Source of the DNA: Manihot esculenta | Lineage: Eukaryota > Streptophyta > Magnoliopsida > Malpighiales > Euphorbiaceae | Direction of reading: 5' to 3' | Length of the DNA stretch: 64,000 bases | NCBI RefSeq assembly: GCF_001659605.2 | Contig: NC_035172.2 | Span: 17,175,051-17,239,050, forward strand | In this document: positions 44,785 through 57,033 of the stretch, piece after piece | How the letters are laid out: the number at the start of each line of letters is the position of its first letter | Numbering within the stretch: position 1 is the first letter of the stretch | Program-made: the position numbers and the translations under genes | Notes under the pieces: model-generated | Database searches by the model: none | What the model saw: only the letters and a program-made list of their open reading frames with translations | Told to the model about the DNA's origin: nothing

Positions 44785-47116
44785 TGTAACGACCCGAAAA
44801 TCGGACCGCTACCGGCGCTAGGATCCAGATCGGCTTAAGACCGCCGGGACCCGTAGCAAGCCAAACATACATCCTGTGAACCTGTTTAATCCCATACATG
44901 ATCAACAACATACATAAAAATTAAAACTTTTCTTTCATTCATTCTCCAAACTCAACCCGTGCATGCACTATACATAACATAATCATAAGCATTGACCCCT
45001 CTGTGGGATCTCATCAATGCCCCAATGGGTGACATAACCTGTGTTGAGTTGGTTTACATAACATCATAAAACATCTGAGATCATGTATTAAAAGGGATAA
45101 CAATACTCTATGGTCAAGCACACCTCTAACACCATGAACATCTCTACATTACATTTCTATACTGTACTTATACATAACATCTCAACATTATTCATGTCCA
45201 CACTATCTATTACATAACCAAGACTTCCTTACTCTTGTTGACCTCCTAGTCTACCCTGTACCTGCAAACCTAGGGGTTAAGGGAGAGGGGTGAGCTACTA
45301 GAGCCCAGTGAGCAGAATAATAAAACATTTATATTAAAGGTTCATGCTTTCATGGAATGCATCACATCACAACTAATCATATCAAGGATGAACTTGTCAC
45401 CACTTAGCCCTCTACATATTCCAATCATGCCAGGGGCGTAGTGCAGGCCACACCTGGTCTTCCTCTTATACATAACATATTATACATGAACAACTGTGCC
45501 GGGGGCGTAGTGCAGGCCACACCCGGTCTTTCTCTTACATAGTGCCAGGGGCGTAGTGCAGGCCACACCTGGACTTCCATATCATATCATCATGTCATAG
45601 CATATGAGGGCTAATGGATCATCCAACATTCATCCGCATCAACAACATATTATGCAATGCAACATATTCGTGAATTCTAATGCAAACACCCTAATATATA
45701 TCTCATGGCATTCATGATGCATGAGTCATGCTGAACTTTCATTTAATTTCTCAATTTAAAACATTAAGTTTAGTTCCACTCACCTCTAGCTGAAGCTCTA
45801 CTGACTTTGAAGCGACTGACTCACTGCAGGGGTCCCCGGTTCCTCGGGTCCGAACCTACACAGGTGGACTCAAATGAGGGACCAAACATACATGAACATA
45901 ACTCTAAACTACTCCCCAAAAACACCCTAAAAAAACACCTCAAAACATCCATGGAAAACATGCAAAGGAAGCCTGAACAGGGCACTTTCGGCGGCAGGTT
46001 CGGCGGCCGAAAGTCCCTCCAGAGCCGAAAGTCAGGCAGGTTCGGCGGCACCTTCGGCGGCCGAAAGTCCCAGACAGAGACGAAACTCATGCATGTTCGG
46101 CGGCACTTTCGGCGGCCGAAACTGCCCTCCAGAGACGAAAGTCCTCTTTCGGGGGCAGGGTTCAGCAGCCGAAAGGCTTGCCTCCCAGGCAGGTTCGGCG
46201 GCCGAAAGTCCTTCGGCTGCCGAACCTGGTTTCTGCCAAAAGGGCAGAAACTCGGTTCTTCATGCACAAAAGCCTCCCATTCCATTCAAACATGCATAAA
46301 CCTGATCTACAACATGCATACTCAAGCATACAAGCTCCTAGGGGTTTCAAACTATCTTAAACCCCAACTACAACACATCAAGCAACCACAAACATCATAC
46401 ATTGCTCAAAGACTTAACATAACCCATAAAACCAACCAAAACCTAAACATGCATTTCTACCCCATAGATCTACTTAAAACTTACTTAAAACATGAAATGA
46501 GCTCAAGATCGGCTCTTACCTCTTGAAGATCGAGAGAAAGACGACCTAAACTTGAAAACCAAAGGAAAGGAGCTCCTGTGCCTTCCAAGCTTCAAAACTT
46601 GCTCAAATGCTCAAAATCTTCAAAATAAAGTGAAAACTCATGAAAATCTCAAAAGATCTGAAGGAAGAACTCAAAAATTGGTGAGGAACGGCGGAGAGCT
46701 CACCTTGGCCGAAAATAGGGAGAAAAGCTCGCCCATTTCGGCTAAGGGACCCCTTTATAGGTGGCTGGCCAGGCCACATTCGGGAGCCGAACGTGCCTCC
46801 GCATGCATGCCATGTTCGGCGGCCGAACATAAGGTTCGGCGGCCGAACCTGGTTTCCCTCACTTATGCCTTCGGGGGCCTAAGGCACACTCGAAACACAT
46901 GCAATGTTCGGCGGCCGAACTTGAGGTTCGGCGGCCAAACCTGGGTCTTCCTCCAAGGCGATTTTCATTTAAAATTCAACTTTCTTTTCACTTAAAATCA
47001 TAAAACATATTAAAACATTTTATAAAAACATGGTTTTTCCCTTCTAGAAGTTTCCAACATCCGAGATCCCACCAGACGGTAGGGATTCCGATACCGGAGT
47101 CTAGCCGGGTATTACA
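44785..47116 (-). repeat. 3' LTR of element C (2332 bp)
   Basis: Minus strand TGTAATACCCGGCTAGACTC ... GGTCGTTACA. Minus-strand TATA (CTATAAAGG) is near 46752-46760. Palindrome clusters at about 45986-46235 and 46785-46945. Three-unit tandem repeat (GCCAGGGGCGTAGTGCAGGC) at 45426-45580. The 239-codon open frame on the + strand (45807-46526) recurs in the other LTR and is a repeat by-product. Confidence 0.93.
45426..45580 (-). repeat. LTR tandem repeat of element C, three units (second copy 53116-53270)
   Basis: Three units with the core GTGCC(A/G)GGGGCGTAGTGCAG followed by GCCACACCTGGTCTT, spaced by 30-60 bp of AT-rich sequence. The same array lies in the 5' LTR. Confidence 0.82.
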
Positions 47117-47130
47117 TTCTTCCTCCCTTA
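47117..47130 (-). promoter_or_regulatory. Polypurine tract of element C
   Basis: The minus strand reads CTTAAGGGAGGAAGAA directly before TGTAATACC of the 3' LTR. Confidence 0.8.
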
Positions 47131-47227
47131 AGAACATTCGTCCCCGAATGTTCACCAACAAACACAAGCATGGCATACACATATCATACATACTAAGCAC
47201 ATAAAACTCACCTTAGAAGAGATGAGG

Positions 47228-50200
47228 ATATTACTGGAGCATGGACTCCCGTGTCTCCTAGGTACAGTCTTTGATGTTGTGGTGATTCCAAAGGACTTTT
47301 ACCATCGAGATTTCCTTGTTTCTTAGCTTTCTGATCTGGGTGTCTAGGATCCGTACTGGCTGCTCAACATACGTGAGATCCTCTTGGATCTCCACATCAG
47401 GCTCACTAAGAACCTTGCTCGGATCCGACACGAACTTTCTCAACATAGAAACATGGAAAACCGGATGGATTCTCTCCATCGAAGCAGGCAAGTCCAGCTT
47501 GTACGATACATTCCCAATCTTTTGCAAGACTTCGAAGGGTCCGATGTACCGTGGAGCTAGCTTACCTTTCTTCCCGAATCGAATCACCCCTTTCATTGGA
47601 GACACCTTGAGCAATACCAAATCCCCCTCCTGAAACTCTACTTGTCTTCTGCGGATATCTGCATAACTCTTCTGTCTGCTTGCAGTAGTCTTGATCCTTT
47701 CTCTGATTATGGGCACCACCCTGCTGGTGATCTCTACTAGCTCAGGCCCTGCCAAGGCCTTTTCTCCAACTTCTTCCCAGCAAACAGGTGACCTACACTT
47801 CCTTCCATACAAAGCTTCATATGGGGCCATCCCTATGCTGGCATGATGGCTGTTATTGTAGGCAAACTCCACTAAAGGTAGATGCTGCCTCCAAGAACCG
47901 CCAAAATCCAACACACACATTCTGAGCATATCCTCTATTGTCTGGATGGTCCTCTCTGATTGTCCGTCCGTCTGAGGATGGAAAGCAGTGCTAAAATCCA
48001 ACCTGGTGCCCATAGCGTTCTGCAGACTCTGCCAAAACCTGGAGGTGAACTGGGGCCCTCGATCAGACACTATTGAAACAGGAACCCCATGCAGCCTGAC
48101 GATCTCATCAACATACATCTGCGCCAACTTGTCCACAGAATAGCCACTCCTGACAGGGATGAAGTGAGCAGATTTGGTGAGTCTATCCACAATCACCCAT
48201 ATGGAGTCCAATCTGTTGGACGTTGCCGGTAACCCCACCACGAAGTCCATAGCTATATTCTCCCATTTCCACTCTGGAATAGGCAGTGGGTTAAGCATTC
48301 CAGCCGGCTTCTGATGTTCCAGCTTCACCCTCTGACACACTTCGCAGGCTGACACAAACTGTGCCACTTCTTTCTTCATAGCTGGCCACCAATAAACCTT
48401 CTTTAGATCTTGATACATCTTGGTGGCTTCAGGGTGAACACTGTATCTGGCATTATGAGCATCTCTCATAATGTCTCCTTTTAGCCCTACGTCATCTGGT
48501 ACACATAGTCGGCTCCCATAGCGGAGGATCCCCTTGCTGTCGAATCTGAACTCACTATCCTTGCCTGACTGAACAGTCCTGGCAATCTTCACTAACTCTG
48601 GGTCCTCATGCTGTTTCTGAGCCACCTCCTCCAGAAACACGGGTGCCACTCTCATCTGGGCTACCAAATCACCTGTACCAGACAACTCCAACTGTAGACC
48701 TTCATTCATGAGCTCGAAGAACTCCCTCACTACTGGCCTCCTCTCTGCTGAAATATGGGACAAACTGCCAAGTGATTTCCGGCTTAAGGCATCTGCCACA
48801 ACGTTCGCCTTACCCGGATGGTACTGGATCTTGCAATCATAGTCACTAAGCAGTTCTACCCATCTCCTCTGCCTCAGATTCAGATCCCTCTGACTCAAGA
48901 TGTACTGCAGGCTCTTATGATCGGTGAAGATCTCACATTTAACCCCATAAAGGTAGTGCCTCCACATCTTGAGTGCAAAGATTACCGCTGCCATCTCTAG
49001 GTCATGTGTAGGGTAATTCAACTCGTGCTTCTTCAGCTGCCTAGAAGCATAAGCAATCACCCTTTCATTCTGCATTAGCACACAACCCAGTCCCACACGG
49101 GACGCATCACAATAGACTGAGAAGTCTTCATTACTAGATGGCAGAGCTAACACTGGTGCTGAAGTCAACCTCTTCTTGAGCTCCTCAAAGCTCTCTTCGC
49201 ACTGGTCGATCCACACAAACCTCTGGTTCTTCTTGGTCAATCTGGTCATGGGAGCTGCAATCTTAGAGAAGTCCTGAACGAACCTTCTGTAGTAACCTGC
49301 TAGACCCAAGAAGCTTTTGATCTCTGTCACTGAAGTGGGTCTAGGCCAGTTAGCTACAGCTTCCACTTTCTTGGGGTCTACCTCGATTCCATTGTCTGAC
49401 ACCACATGCCCTAAGAAAGAGATGCTCCTCAGCCAGAATTCACACTTGGAGAACTTGGCATATAAGCCATGTTCCCTCAAGGTCTGCAAGACCAACCTCA
49501 GATGATGGGCATGCTCCTCTGCATTCCTGGAATACACTAAGATATCATCTATGAAGACAATAACGAAGTGATCCAGGTATTGACTAAACACTCGGTTCAT
49601 GAGATCCATGAATGCTGCAGGGGCATTGGTTAACCCGAACGGCATTACAAGGAACTCATAATGCCCATATCTGGTTCTGAAGGCTGTCTTCGGTACATCC
49701 TCTTCTCTTATCCTTAACTGATGGTACCCCGATCTCAGATCTATTTTGGAGAAACAACCTGCTCCTGCTAGCTGGTCGAATAGATCGTCGATCCTTGGCA
49801 ACGGGTACTTATTCTTGGTAGTGACCTTGTTCAACTGCCTGTAGTCGATACAAAGTCTAAGGGATCCATCTTTCTTTTTCACAAATAGCACTGGAGCACC
49901 CCAAGGTGAGGTACTCGGTCGGATGAATCCTCTATCTACCAACTCTTGTAACTGCTCTTTCAACTCCTTCAATTCTGTGGGTGCCATCCTGTAGGGAGGG
50001 ATAGAGATCGGTCTAGTTCCAGGCATCAACTCAATTTCGAACTCTATCTCCCTAGCAGGTGGTAAACCTGGCAGCTCGTCTGGGAACACATCTAAGAACT
50101 CTCTGACTACTGGCACTGAGGCAGGCTCTCTAACATGACTATCCAGCTCTCTCACATGAGCCAGAAAACCCTGACAACCCCTCCTGAGAAGCCTACGAGC

Positions 50201-50827
50201 CTATAGGGCTGATATCAAACCTCTAGGTGTACTCCCCCTGTCTCCTCTGAAGATGACCTCTGACCCATCCTAACATCTGAACCTGACTACCTTGTCTCTG
50301 CAATCCAAGGTAGCACCATGGGTAGATAGCCAATCCATCCCTAGAATGACGTCAAAATCTGTCAAATCTAGAACCACAAGGTCGGCAGACAAGCATCTTC
50401 CCTCCACAAAAACTGGACTATACTGGCAGACTGACTCTGCCACTGACGGGTCACACTTGGGTCCACTGACCCATAGGGGACACTCTAACCTAGAGACCAT
50501 CAATCCCAACCTCTCGACGGCCCTCGGAGCGATGAAAGAATGAGATGCACCAGGGTCGATTAATGCATACACATTAGAACAACCAATGATGAGATTACCT
50601 GACACCACGGTGTTGGATGTGTTTGCCTCCTGCTGAGTCATGGTGAAGATCCGTGCTGGAGCTGGCGAACCCTCACCCCTGAAACCCGCTGAAGAAGAGG
50701 CTGCCCCTCTTCCTCTGCCTCTGCCACTAGCCTGAGTCGCGGTTGGAGCTGCTGGCTGAGCCACACTACCAGAAGCTGTCTGCTGAGACTGTGCCACTGA
50801 AGCTACTCTAGGACACTCCCGAGCCAT
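47228..50827 (-). pseudogene. pol: pol of element C: PR-RT-RNase H-IN-chromodomain
   Basis: Protease lies in 50827-50270 (YALIDPGASHSFI; VILGMDWLST), closed by TAG where CAG is expected; a second TAG lies in ISAL*ARR. Then a 965-codon frame (50155-47258): RT with [10 protein letters not shown] (102-111), [10 protein letters not shown] (137-146) and FIDD at 201-204; RNase H acidic residues D350, E387, D412 and probably D455; integrase H567/H574 with C604/C607, and D637, D698, E734 as the D-D-E triad; chromodomain from about 905 ([12 protein letters not shown]). A TAG replaces the conserved Trp codon in the chromodomain (CT*ETRES), removing about 17 residues. The chromodomain of such elements directs integration to heterochromatin by reading histone methylation. 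Only point stops separate this from an intact protein. Confidence 0.95.
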
Positions 50828-52204
50828 GTGTCCCTCCTACCCACATCTGAAGCAGGCTGTCGTCCCAACCAGACATACTCCCTTGTGCGGTCTCCCACAT
50901 TTCCTGCATACTGCATTATCTGCACCTGAGCTCGAGCCACCTCCTAGTCCCAGACCTGACTTGATCTTACTCCAGAACTTATTCTTCCTGGACTTCCGGG
51001 AGCCTCTGTCCCACTTCTTACTGCCTGAACTCAGAGAAGAAGGGTCTAACCTACCCCCTCCTGGGGTCTTGGAACCAGAAGGCTGTGCCACTGACTGCTT
51101 GACTTTCCCTTCGATGATAGCACTAGCCTCCATCCTCCGAGCCATATCCACTATGGCATGGAAACTCTCCCTCTCTGCTGACTGAATCAAGGAGGAATAC
51201 CTGGAATGAAGCTTCATAATATACCTCCTTGACTTCTTCTGGTCTGTGTCCAGATTCTGCCCAGCAAACGGCAACAGTTCCAAGAATCTGTCCGTATACT
51301 CATCCACACTCATCTCATCCGTTTGCCTCAGCTGTTCGAACTCAATCATTTTCAACTCCCTGGAACTGTCAGGGAAAGCCCATCCTGCAAATTCATTGGC
51401 AAACTCCTCCCAGGATAGACTATCCAACCTCGGGTTCATATAGTTCTTAAACCACTCTCGGGCCTTCTTGCATTTTAATGTGAACCCAACCATCTGAATG
51501 GCTCTACTGTCATCAGCTCCTATCTCATCTGTAATTGTTTTGACCCTCTCAAGGTACACAAACGGGTCCTCACCGGTTTCAAACTGGGGAGCACCCAGCT
51601 TCATATAATCGATCATCTTGACCTTGCTCCCCCCAGATGAGCTAGGCTTAGGCATTTGGGTTTCTGGGACAGTAGGTGCTGCTGGTGGTGGAGGAGGTGC
51701 AGCATCCCCCGGGGTAGGGTTTGCTGTACCTGGATAGAAAGATGGGGGTGGGTACATGGGGTACTGTGGATACTGTGGGTAGAAAGGTGGGTAGGGCATC
51801 TGAGAGTGATAGGGGTTAAAACTGGGGTACTCCGATGTGCCTCCCATCGAGTACCCGAGATTATGTGAAAAGGGTGGGTAGTAAGGTGGCTGAACAAATC
51901 CCGGGGCCTGAGTGCCTCCTTGGGACTCTCCCATTCCCTCTTCCGACATACTTACTCCGAGACTGCCATCCCTCCTCTGATCTACATCCATCTGATCCCC
52001 CACATCCTCTGACATATCCCCTTGCACTGTTCCCCTCACTGATTTGCTTCTACCCAGATCCAAAGACCTTCTAGGGTCTCTTACTGCTCTTTCTCTGCTG
52101 GACCTACTTGACATTGCCCTAGGCAATGCAGGAGGACGGGCATCAGTGCCCTCGTCCTGAGGTGGTACTCCAGTCAATCGCGCAGATCGACGAGTTCCTC
52201 TCAT
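50828..52204 (-). pseudogene. gag: gag of element C (open to the second zinc knuckle)
   Basis: Start MRGTRRSARL at 52204; an in-frame ATG at 52228 exists but is not shared with B at the same place. Order: charged Arg/Asp-rich N-terminus, Tyr/Pro-rich segment, Retrotrans_gag core (AREWFKNYMNPRLDSLSWEE, FEQLRQTDEMSVDEYTDRFL), Ser/Lys-rich linker and first knuckle CRKCGRPHKGVC. The second knuckle reads CFRCG then a TAG where element B has CAG (CYRCGQEGH), after which the same frame continues into protease. Gag coats the element RNA in cytoplasmic particles. Confidence 0.93.
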
Positions 52205-52459
52205 CCTGTTTACTGAAAAACAGCACACATCACATAAACATTAGCATCAAATGGTTCATGTGCAAACACATGAACCCGCATCACATACATCACATACATA
52301 GCATATCATTAATGCACATGCATACAATCATGGCATTTCACATCATCATTCAAGACAGGACTCTTTATCCTATCCTAGTGGACATGATCTTTCTATTGTG
52401 CTTGACCTTCCAGAACATCTATGAGCCCGACACTCTAGATCCGACCATATGAACCTAGG

Positions 52460-52471
52460 GCTCTGATACCA
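52460..52471 (-). promoter_or_regulatory. Primer-binding site of element C (initiator Met tRNA)
   Basis: The minus strand reads TGGTATCAGAGC three bases after the 5' LTR (52475), complementary to initiator tRNA-Met. The leader from here to gag (about 255 bp) has no other feature except a short inverted repeat around the ATGTGTTTGCACATGAACC stretch near 52245-52268. Confidence 0.88.
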
Positions 52472-52474
52472 ATC

Positions 52475-54806
52475 TGTAACGACCCGAAAATCGGACCGCT
52501 ACCGGCGCTAGGATCCAGATCGGCTTAAGGCCGTCGGGACCCGTAGCAAGCCAAACATACATCCTGTGAACCTGTTTAATCCCATACATGATCAACAACA
52601 TCCATAAAAATTAAAACTTTTCTTTCATTCATTCTCCAAACTCAACCCGTGCATGCACTATACATAACATAATCATAAGCATTGACCCCTCTGTGGGATC
52701 TCATCAATGCCCCAATGGGTGACATAACCTGTGTTGAGTTGGTTTACATAACATCATAAAACATCTGAGATCATGTATTAAAAGGGATAACAATACTCTA
52801 TGGTCAAGCACACCTCTAACACCATGAACATCTTTACGTTACATTTCTATACTGTACTTATACATAACATCTCAACATTATTCATGTCCATACTATCTAT
52901 TACATAACCAAGACTTCCTTACTCTTGCTGACCTCCTAGTCTACCCTGTACCTGCAAACCTGGGGGTTAAGGGAGAGGGGTGAGCTACTAGAGCCCAGTG
53001 AGCAGAATAATCAAACATTTATATTAAAGGTTCATGCTTTCATGGAATGCATCACATCACAACTAATCATATCAATGATGAACTTGTCACCACTTAGCCC
53101 TCTACATATTCCAATCATGCCAGGGGCGTAGTGCAGGCCACATCTGGTCTTCCTATTATACATAACATATCATACATGACCAACTGTGCCGGGGGCGTAG
53201 TGCAGGTCACACCCGGTCTTTCTCTTACATAGTGCCAGGGGCGTAGTGCAAGCCACACCTGGACTTCCATATCATATCATCATGTCATAGCATATGAGGG
53301 CTAATGGATCATTCAACATTCATCCGCATCAACAACATATTATGCAATGCAACATATTCGTGAATTCTAATGCAAACACCCTAATATATATCTCATGGCA
53401 TTCATGATGCGTGAGTCATGCTGAACTTTCATTTAATTTCTCAATTTAAAACATTAAGTTTAGTTCTACTCACCTCTGGCTGAAGCTCTACTGACTTTGA
53501 AGCGACTGACTCACTGCAAGGGTCCCCGGTTCCTCGGGTCCGAACCTACACAGGTGGACTCAAATGAGGGACCAAACATACATGAACATAACTCTAAACT
53601 ACTCCCCAAAAACTCCCTAAAAAAACACCTCAAAACATCCATGGAAAACATGCAAAGGAAGGCTGAAAAGGGCACTTTCGGCGGTAGGTTCGGCGGTCGA
53701 AAGTCCCTCCAGAGCCAAAAGTCAGGCAGGTTCGGCGGCATCTTCGGCGGCCGAAAGTCCCAGACAGAGACAAAACTCATGCATGTTCGGTGGCACTTTT
53801 GGCGGCCGAAACTGCCCTCCAGAGACGAAAGTCCTCTTTCGGGGGCAGGGTTCGGCAGCCGAAAGGCTTGCCTCCCAGGCAGGTTCGGCGGCCGAAAGTC
53901 CTTCGGCTGCCGAACCTGGTTTCTGCCAAAAGGGCAGAAACTCGGTTCTTCATGTACAAAAGCCTCCCATTCCATTCAAACATGCATAAACCTGATCTAC
54001 AACATGCATACTCAAGCATACAAGCTCCTAGGGGCTTCAAACTATCTTAAACCCCAACTACAACACATCAAGCAACCACAAACATCATACATTGCTCAAA
54101 GACTTAACATAACCCATAAAACCAACCAAAACCTAAACATGGATTTCTACCCCATAGATCTACTTAAAACTTACTTAAAACATGCAATGAGCTCAAGATC
54201 GGCTCTTACCTCTTGAAGATCGAGAGAAAGACGACCTAAACTTGGAAACCAAAGGAAATGAGCTCCTGTGCCTTCCAAGCTTCAAAACTTGCTCAAATGC
54301 TCAAAATCTTCAAAATAAAGTGAAAACTCATGAAAATCTCAAAAGATCTGAAGGAAGAACTAAAAAATTGGTGAGGAACGGCGGAGAGCTCACCTTGGCC
54401 GAAAATGGGGAGAAAAGCTCGCCCATTTCGACTAAGGGACCCCTTTATAGGTGGCTGGCCAGGCCACATTCGGGAGCCGAACGTGCTTCTGCATGCATGC
54501 CATGTTCGGCGGCCGAACATAAGGTTCGGCGGCCGAACCTGGTTTCCCTCACTTATGCCTTCGGGGGCCTAATGCACACCCGAAACACATGCAATGATCG
54601 GCGGCCGAACTTGAGGTTCGGCGGCCGAACCTGGGTCTTCTTCCAAGGCTATTTTCATTTAAAATTCAACTTCCTTTTCACTTAAAAGCATAAAACATAT
54701 TAAAACATTTTATAAAAACATGGTTTTTCCCTTTTAAAAGTTTTCGACATCCGAGATCCCACCAGACGGTAGGGATTCCGATACCGGAGTCTAGCCGGGT
54801 ATTACA
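52475..54806 (-). repeat. 5' LTR of element C (2332 bp)
   Basis: Pairs with 44785-47116. Palindrome clusters at about 53676-53925 and 54475-54635, tandem repeat 53116-53270, minus-strand TATA near 54442-54450. Confidence 0.93.
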
Positions 54807-56180
54807 TAGGTGATCAGCCACTAAGTTTTCTGATCCCTTTTTATCTTTTGTCTCAAGGTCGAATTCCTGCAACAATAAAATCCATCTAATTAGTCGCGAT
54901 TTGGCTTATTTTTTTCTCAAAAGGTACTTCAAGGTTGCATGGTCAAAGAACACAATTACTTTAGTGCCTAACAAATATGATCTAAATCTTTCTAAGGTGA
55001 AGACAATTGCTAAAAGTTCTTTTTTAGTAGTGGTAATTACTCTAGGCCTTATCTAAAATTCTAGATGCATAACATACAACATGAGGTCTTTTATCAATTT
55101 ATTGACAAAGAACAGCTCCTGAGGCATAATTGCTTGTGTCACACATTATTTCATATGGATATTTCCAATTCGGTGCTTGCGTGATGGGAGCAGCAACTAG
55201 GTTTTATTTTAGAGTGTCAAAGACTTCTCAACACTCTTCATCAAAATTAAATAGCACATCCTTTTGCAAGACCTAGCATAATGGTTGAGCAATCCTTGAG
55301 AAGTCCTTAATAGATCTCTTGTAAAATCCTGTATGACCAAGAAAAGATCTAATGTCCCGCAAACAAGCGGGTAGGGTAAAGCCTTAATCACATCAACTTT
55401 AGCCTTATCAACCTCAATTCCTCTTTTAGACATTACATGATCTAAAATTAAATCTTAATCTACCATGAAATTACATTTTTCATAATTCAAAACTAAATTA
55501 GACTCCAAATATCTTTTCAAAATGTGAGTGTGGTTGATTAGATATTCATCAAATAAATTACCATAAATTGTAAAGTTGTCCATGAATACCTCTATTATTT
55601 TCTCAACAAATTCCGAAAATATATTGACCATATACCTTTAGAAAGTTGCTGGTGCATTGCATAGCCCAAAAGACATTCTGCTACAAGCGAAACTGCCAAA
55701 TGGACATGTGAAAGTTGTTTCTCTTGATCTTCTAGGGCCACTGGTATTTGATAAAAACCTGAAAACCATCCAAACAACAAAAGTGAGATTTTCTTGCCAG
55801 TCTTTCTAACATTTGATCAATAAAAAGTAAAGAAAAATGGTCCTTCCTAGTTAATGAATTTAGTTTGTGATAGTCTATACAAACTCTCCACCCGTTTTGA
55901 ACACGAGTGGGAACCGAATCTCTTTGTAATTCCTATCTTCTTGGGTACGACTTGGACTGGACTTACCCAACTGCTGTCTTAAATTGGATATATTATTCCT
56001 GCATCAAGCAATTTTAATACATCCTTTTTATAACCTCCATCATAAGGGGTTTCAACCTTCTTTGTGCTTATCTCTTTGACTTACTATCATCTTCAAGGAG
56101 GATCTTGTGCATGCATGTAGAAGGACTTAATCCCTTTAGATCTGCGGCTGTCCACCCAACAGCTTTCTTATACTCTTTCA
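54807..56180 (-). pseudogene. pol: RT-RNase H of element L (heavily decayed)
   Basis: Recognisable pieces on the minus strand in several frames: [20 protein letters not shown] beside element C (RNase H end), GIEVDKAKVDVIKALPYP, FMDNFTIYG at about 55580 (the RT active site with the second Asp read as Asn), VALEDQEK and FSGFYQIP. Small indels and stops throughout. Equivalent to 14658-16340 of Athila-1 but older. Confidence 0.75.
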
Positions 56181-57033
56181 ATACCTAGACAAGTTTATCC
56201 TCTTCTCCCTTACTTAGTTTATTAGAAACTATGATTGAAAGTGTGTTCTTACTCCATAGGAATACATATCTTAGATGTGCAATAAGTGTTTTTAACTCAA
56301 TTTCTAGTGCTTGAAGAGTAGAAGGAAGAAGTTTGTGGTAAGTTTCGGGTATTGTAAGCGAGTTAGAAGTACTTACCTTATGGCTCGATGTGTCCAATGA
56401 GTGGACTATTTCAATGATTTCCTCATCGAGTTGAGATGTGCTATTGTCCAGGCAGTCCAATGTCAAGTTTTCAATTAGGACTACCTCTAATTTGTCTTCC
56501 TTGCTTAATTCAAATGCTTCTTGAGCGAGAGGATCAACAACATATATGCTGCAAAGAGAAAATTTATTATCAGGATACTTCATCGCGTCGTAGACAATAA
56601 ATTTTACCTCTTCTTCTTCAAACTCCATTATGAGCGTGACTTCATGCACATCGATCTTCATTCTAACTGTGCTGAGGAATGGTCTTCCTAGCAACAAATC
56701 GGTGGAGTTGGATGAACTATCATCTTTCATGTCTAAGACGAAAAAGTCTGCTGGAAAAATAAGCTTCTCCACTTGAACTAATACATCCTCCAATATGCCT
56801 TTAGGGTATACTATTGATCTATCGGCGAGCTAGAGTGTGACTGCAGTTTGTTTTAAAGGACCTGCATCCAAAAATAAATAAACAGATAGAGGCATAACAT
56901 TTATGGAAGCTCCTAAATCACACATTGCCTTCCTAACTTCAAAGTTACCAACTTTACATGATATTACAAACATGCCTTTATCTTTACATTTTTCATGAAA
57001 TTTTTCTTTGAAGCACAACTGACACATTCTCAC
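56181..57033 (-). pseudogene. pol: Protease and linker of element L
   Basis: 57033-56830 holds FHEKCKDKGMFVISCKVGNF and DLGASINVMPLSVYL (active-site Asp); a stop precedes LADRS. 56793-56185 is a clean 202-codon frame: EDVLVQVEKLIFPADFFVLD, LLGRPFLSTVRMKIDVHE, FIVYDAMKYP and a linker to RT. Matches the protease of H and Athila-1 clearly, but without their CPN/palindrome-rich linker. Confidence 0.82.

Larger units (their letters stand above)
44785..54806 (-). mobile_element. Element C: full-length Tekay-type chromovirus, 10,022 bp
   Basis: LTRs of identical length (2332 bp) at 44785-47116 and 52475-54806 differ only at scattered bases. A perfect TAGGT target duplication lies at 44780-44784 and 54807-54811. 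It holds primer site, gag, pol with chromodomain and polypurine tract. Inserted into pol of element L. It is the best-preserved element in the window; gag-pol is closed by four single-base stops and I see no frameshift. Confidence 0.95.

Noticed and set aside
45807..46526. 239-codon open frame on the + strand, repeated at 53497-54216
   Set aside because: It lies wholly within the element C LTRs, antisense to them. Its length comes from GC-rich TTCGGCGGCCGAA repeats read as FGGRFGGRKS-type peptides, and similar frames occur in all Tekay LTRs in different frames.
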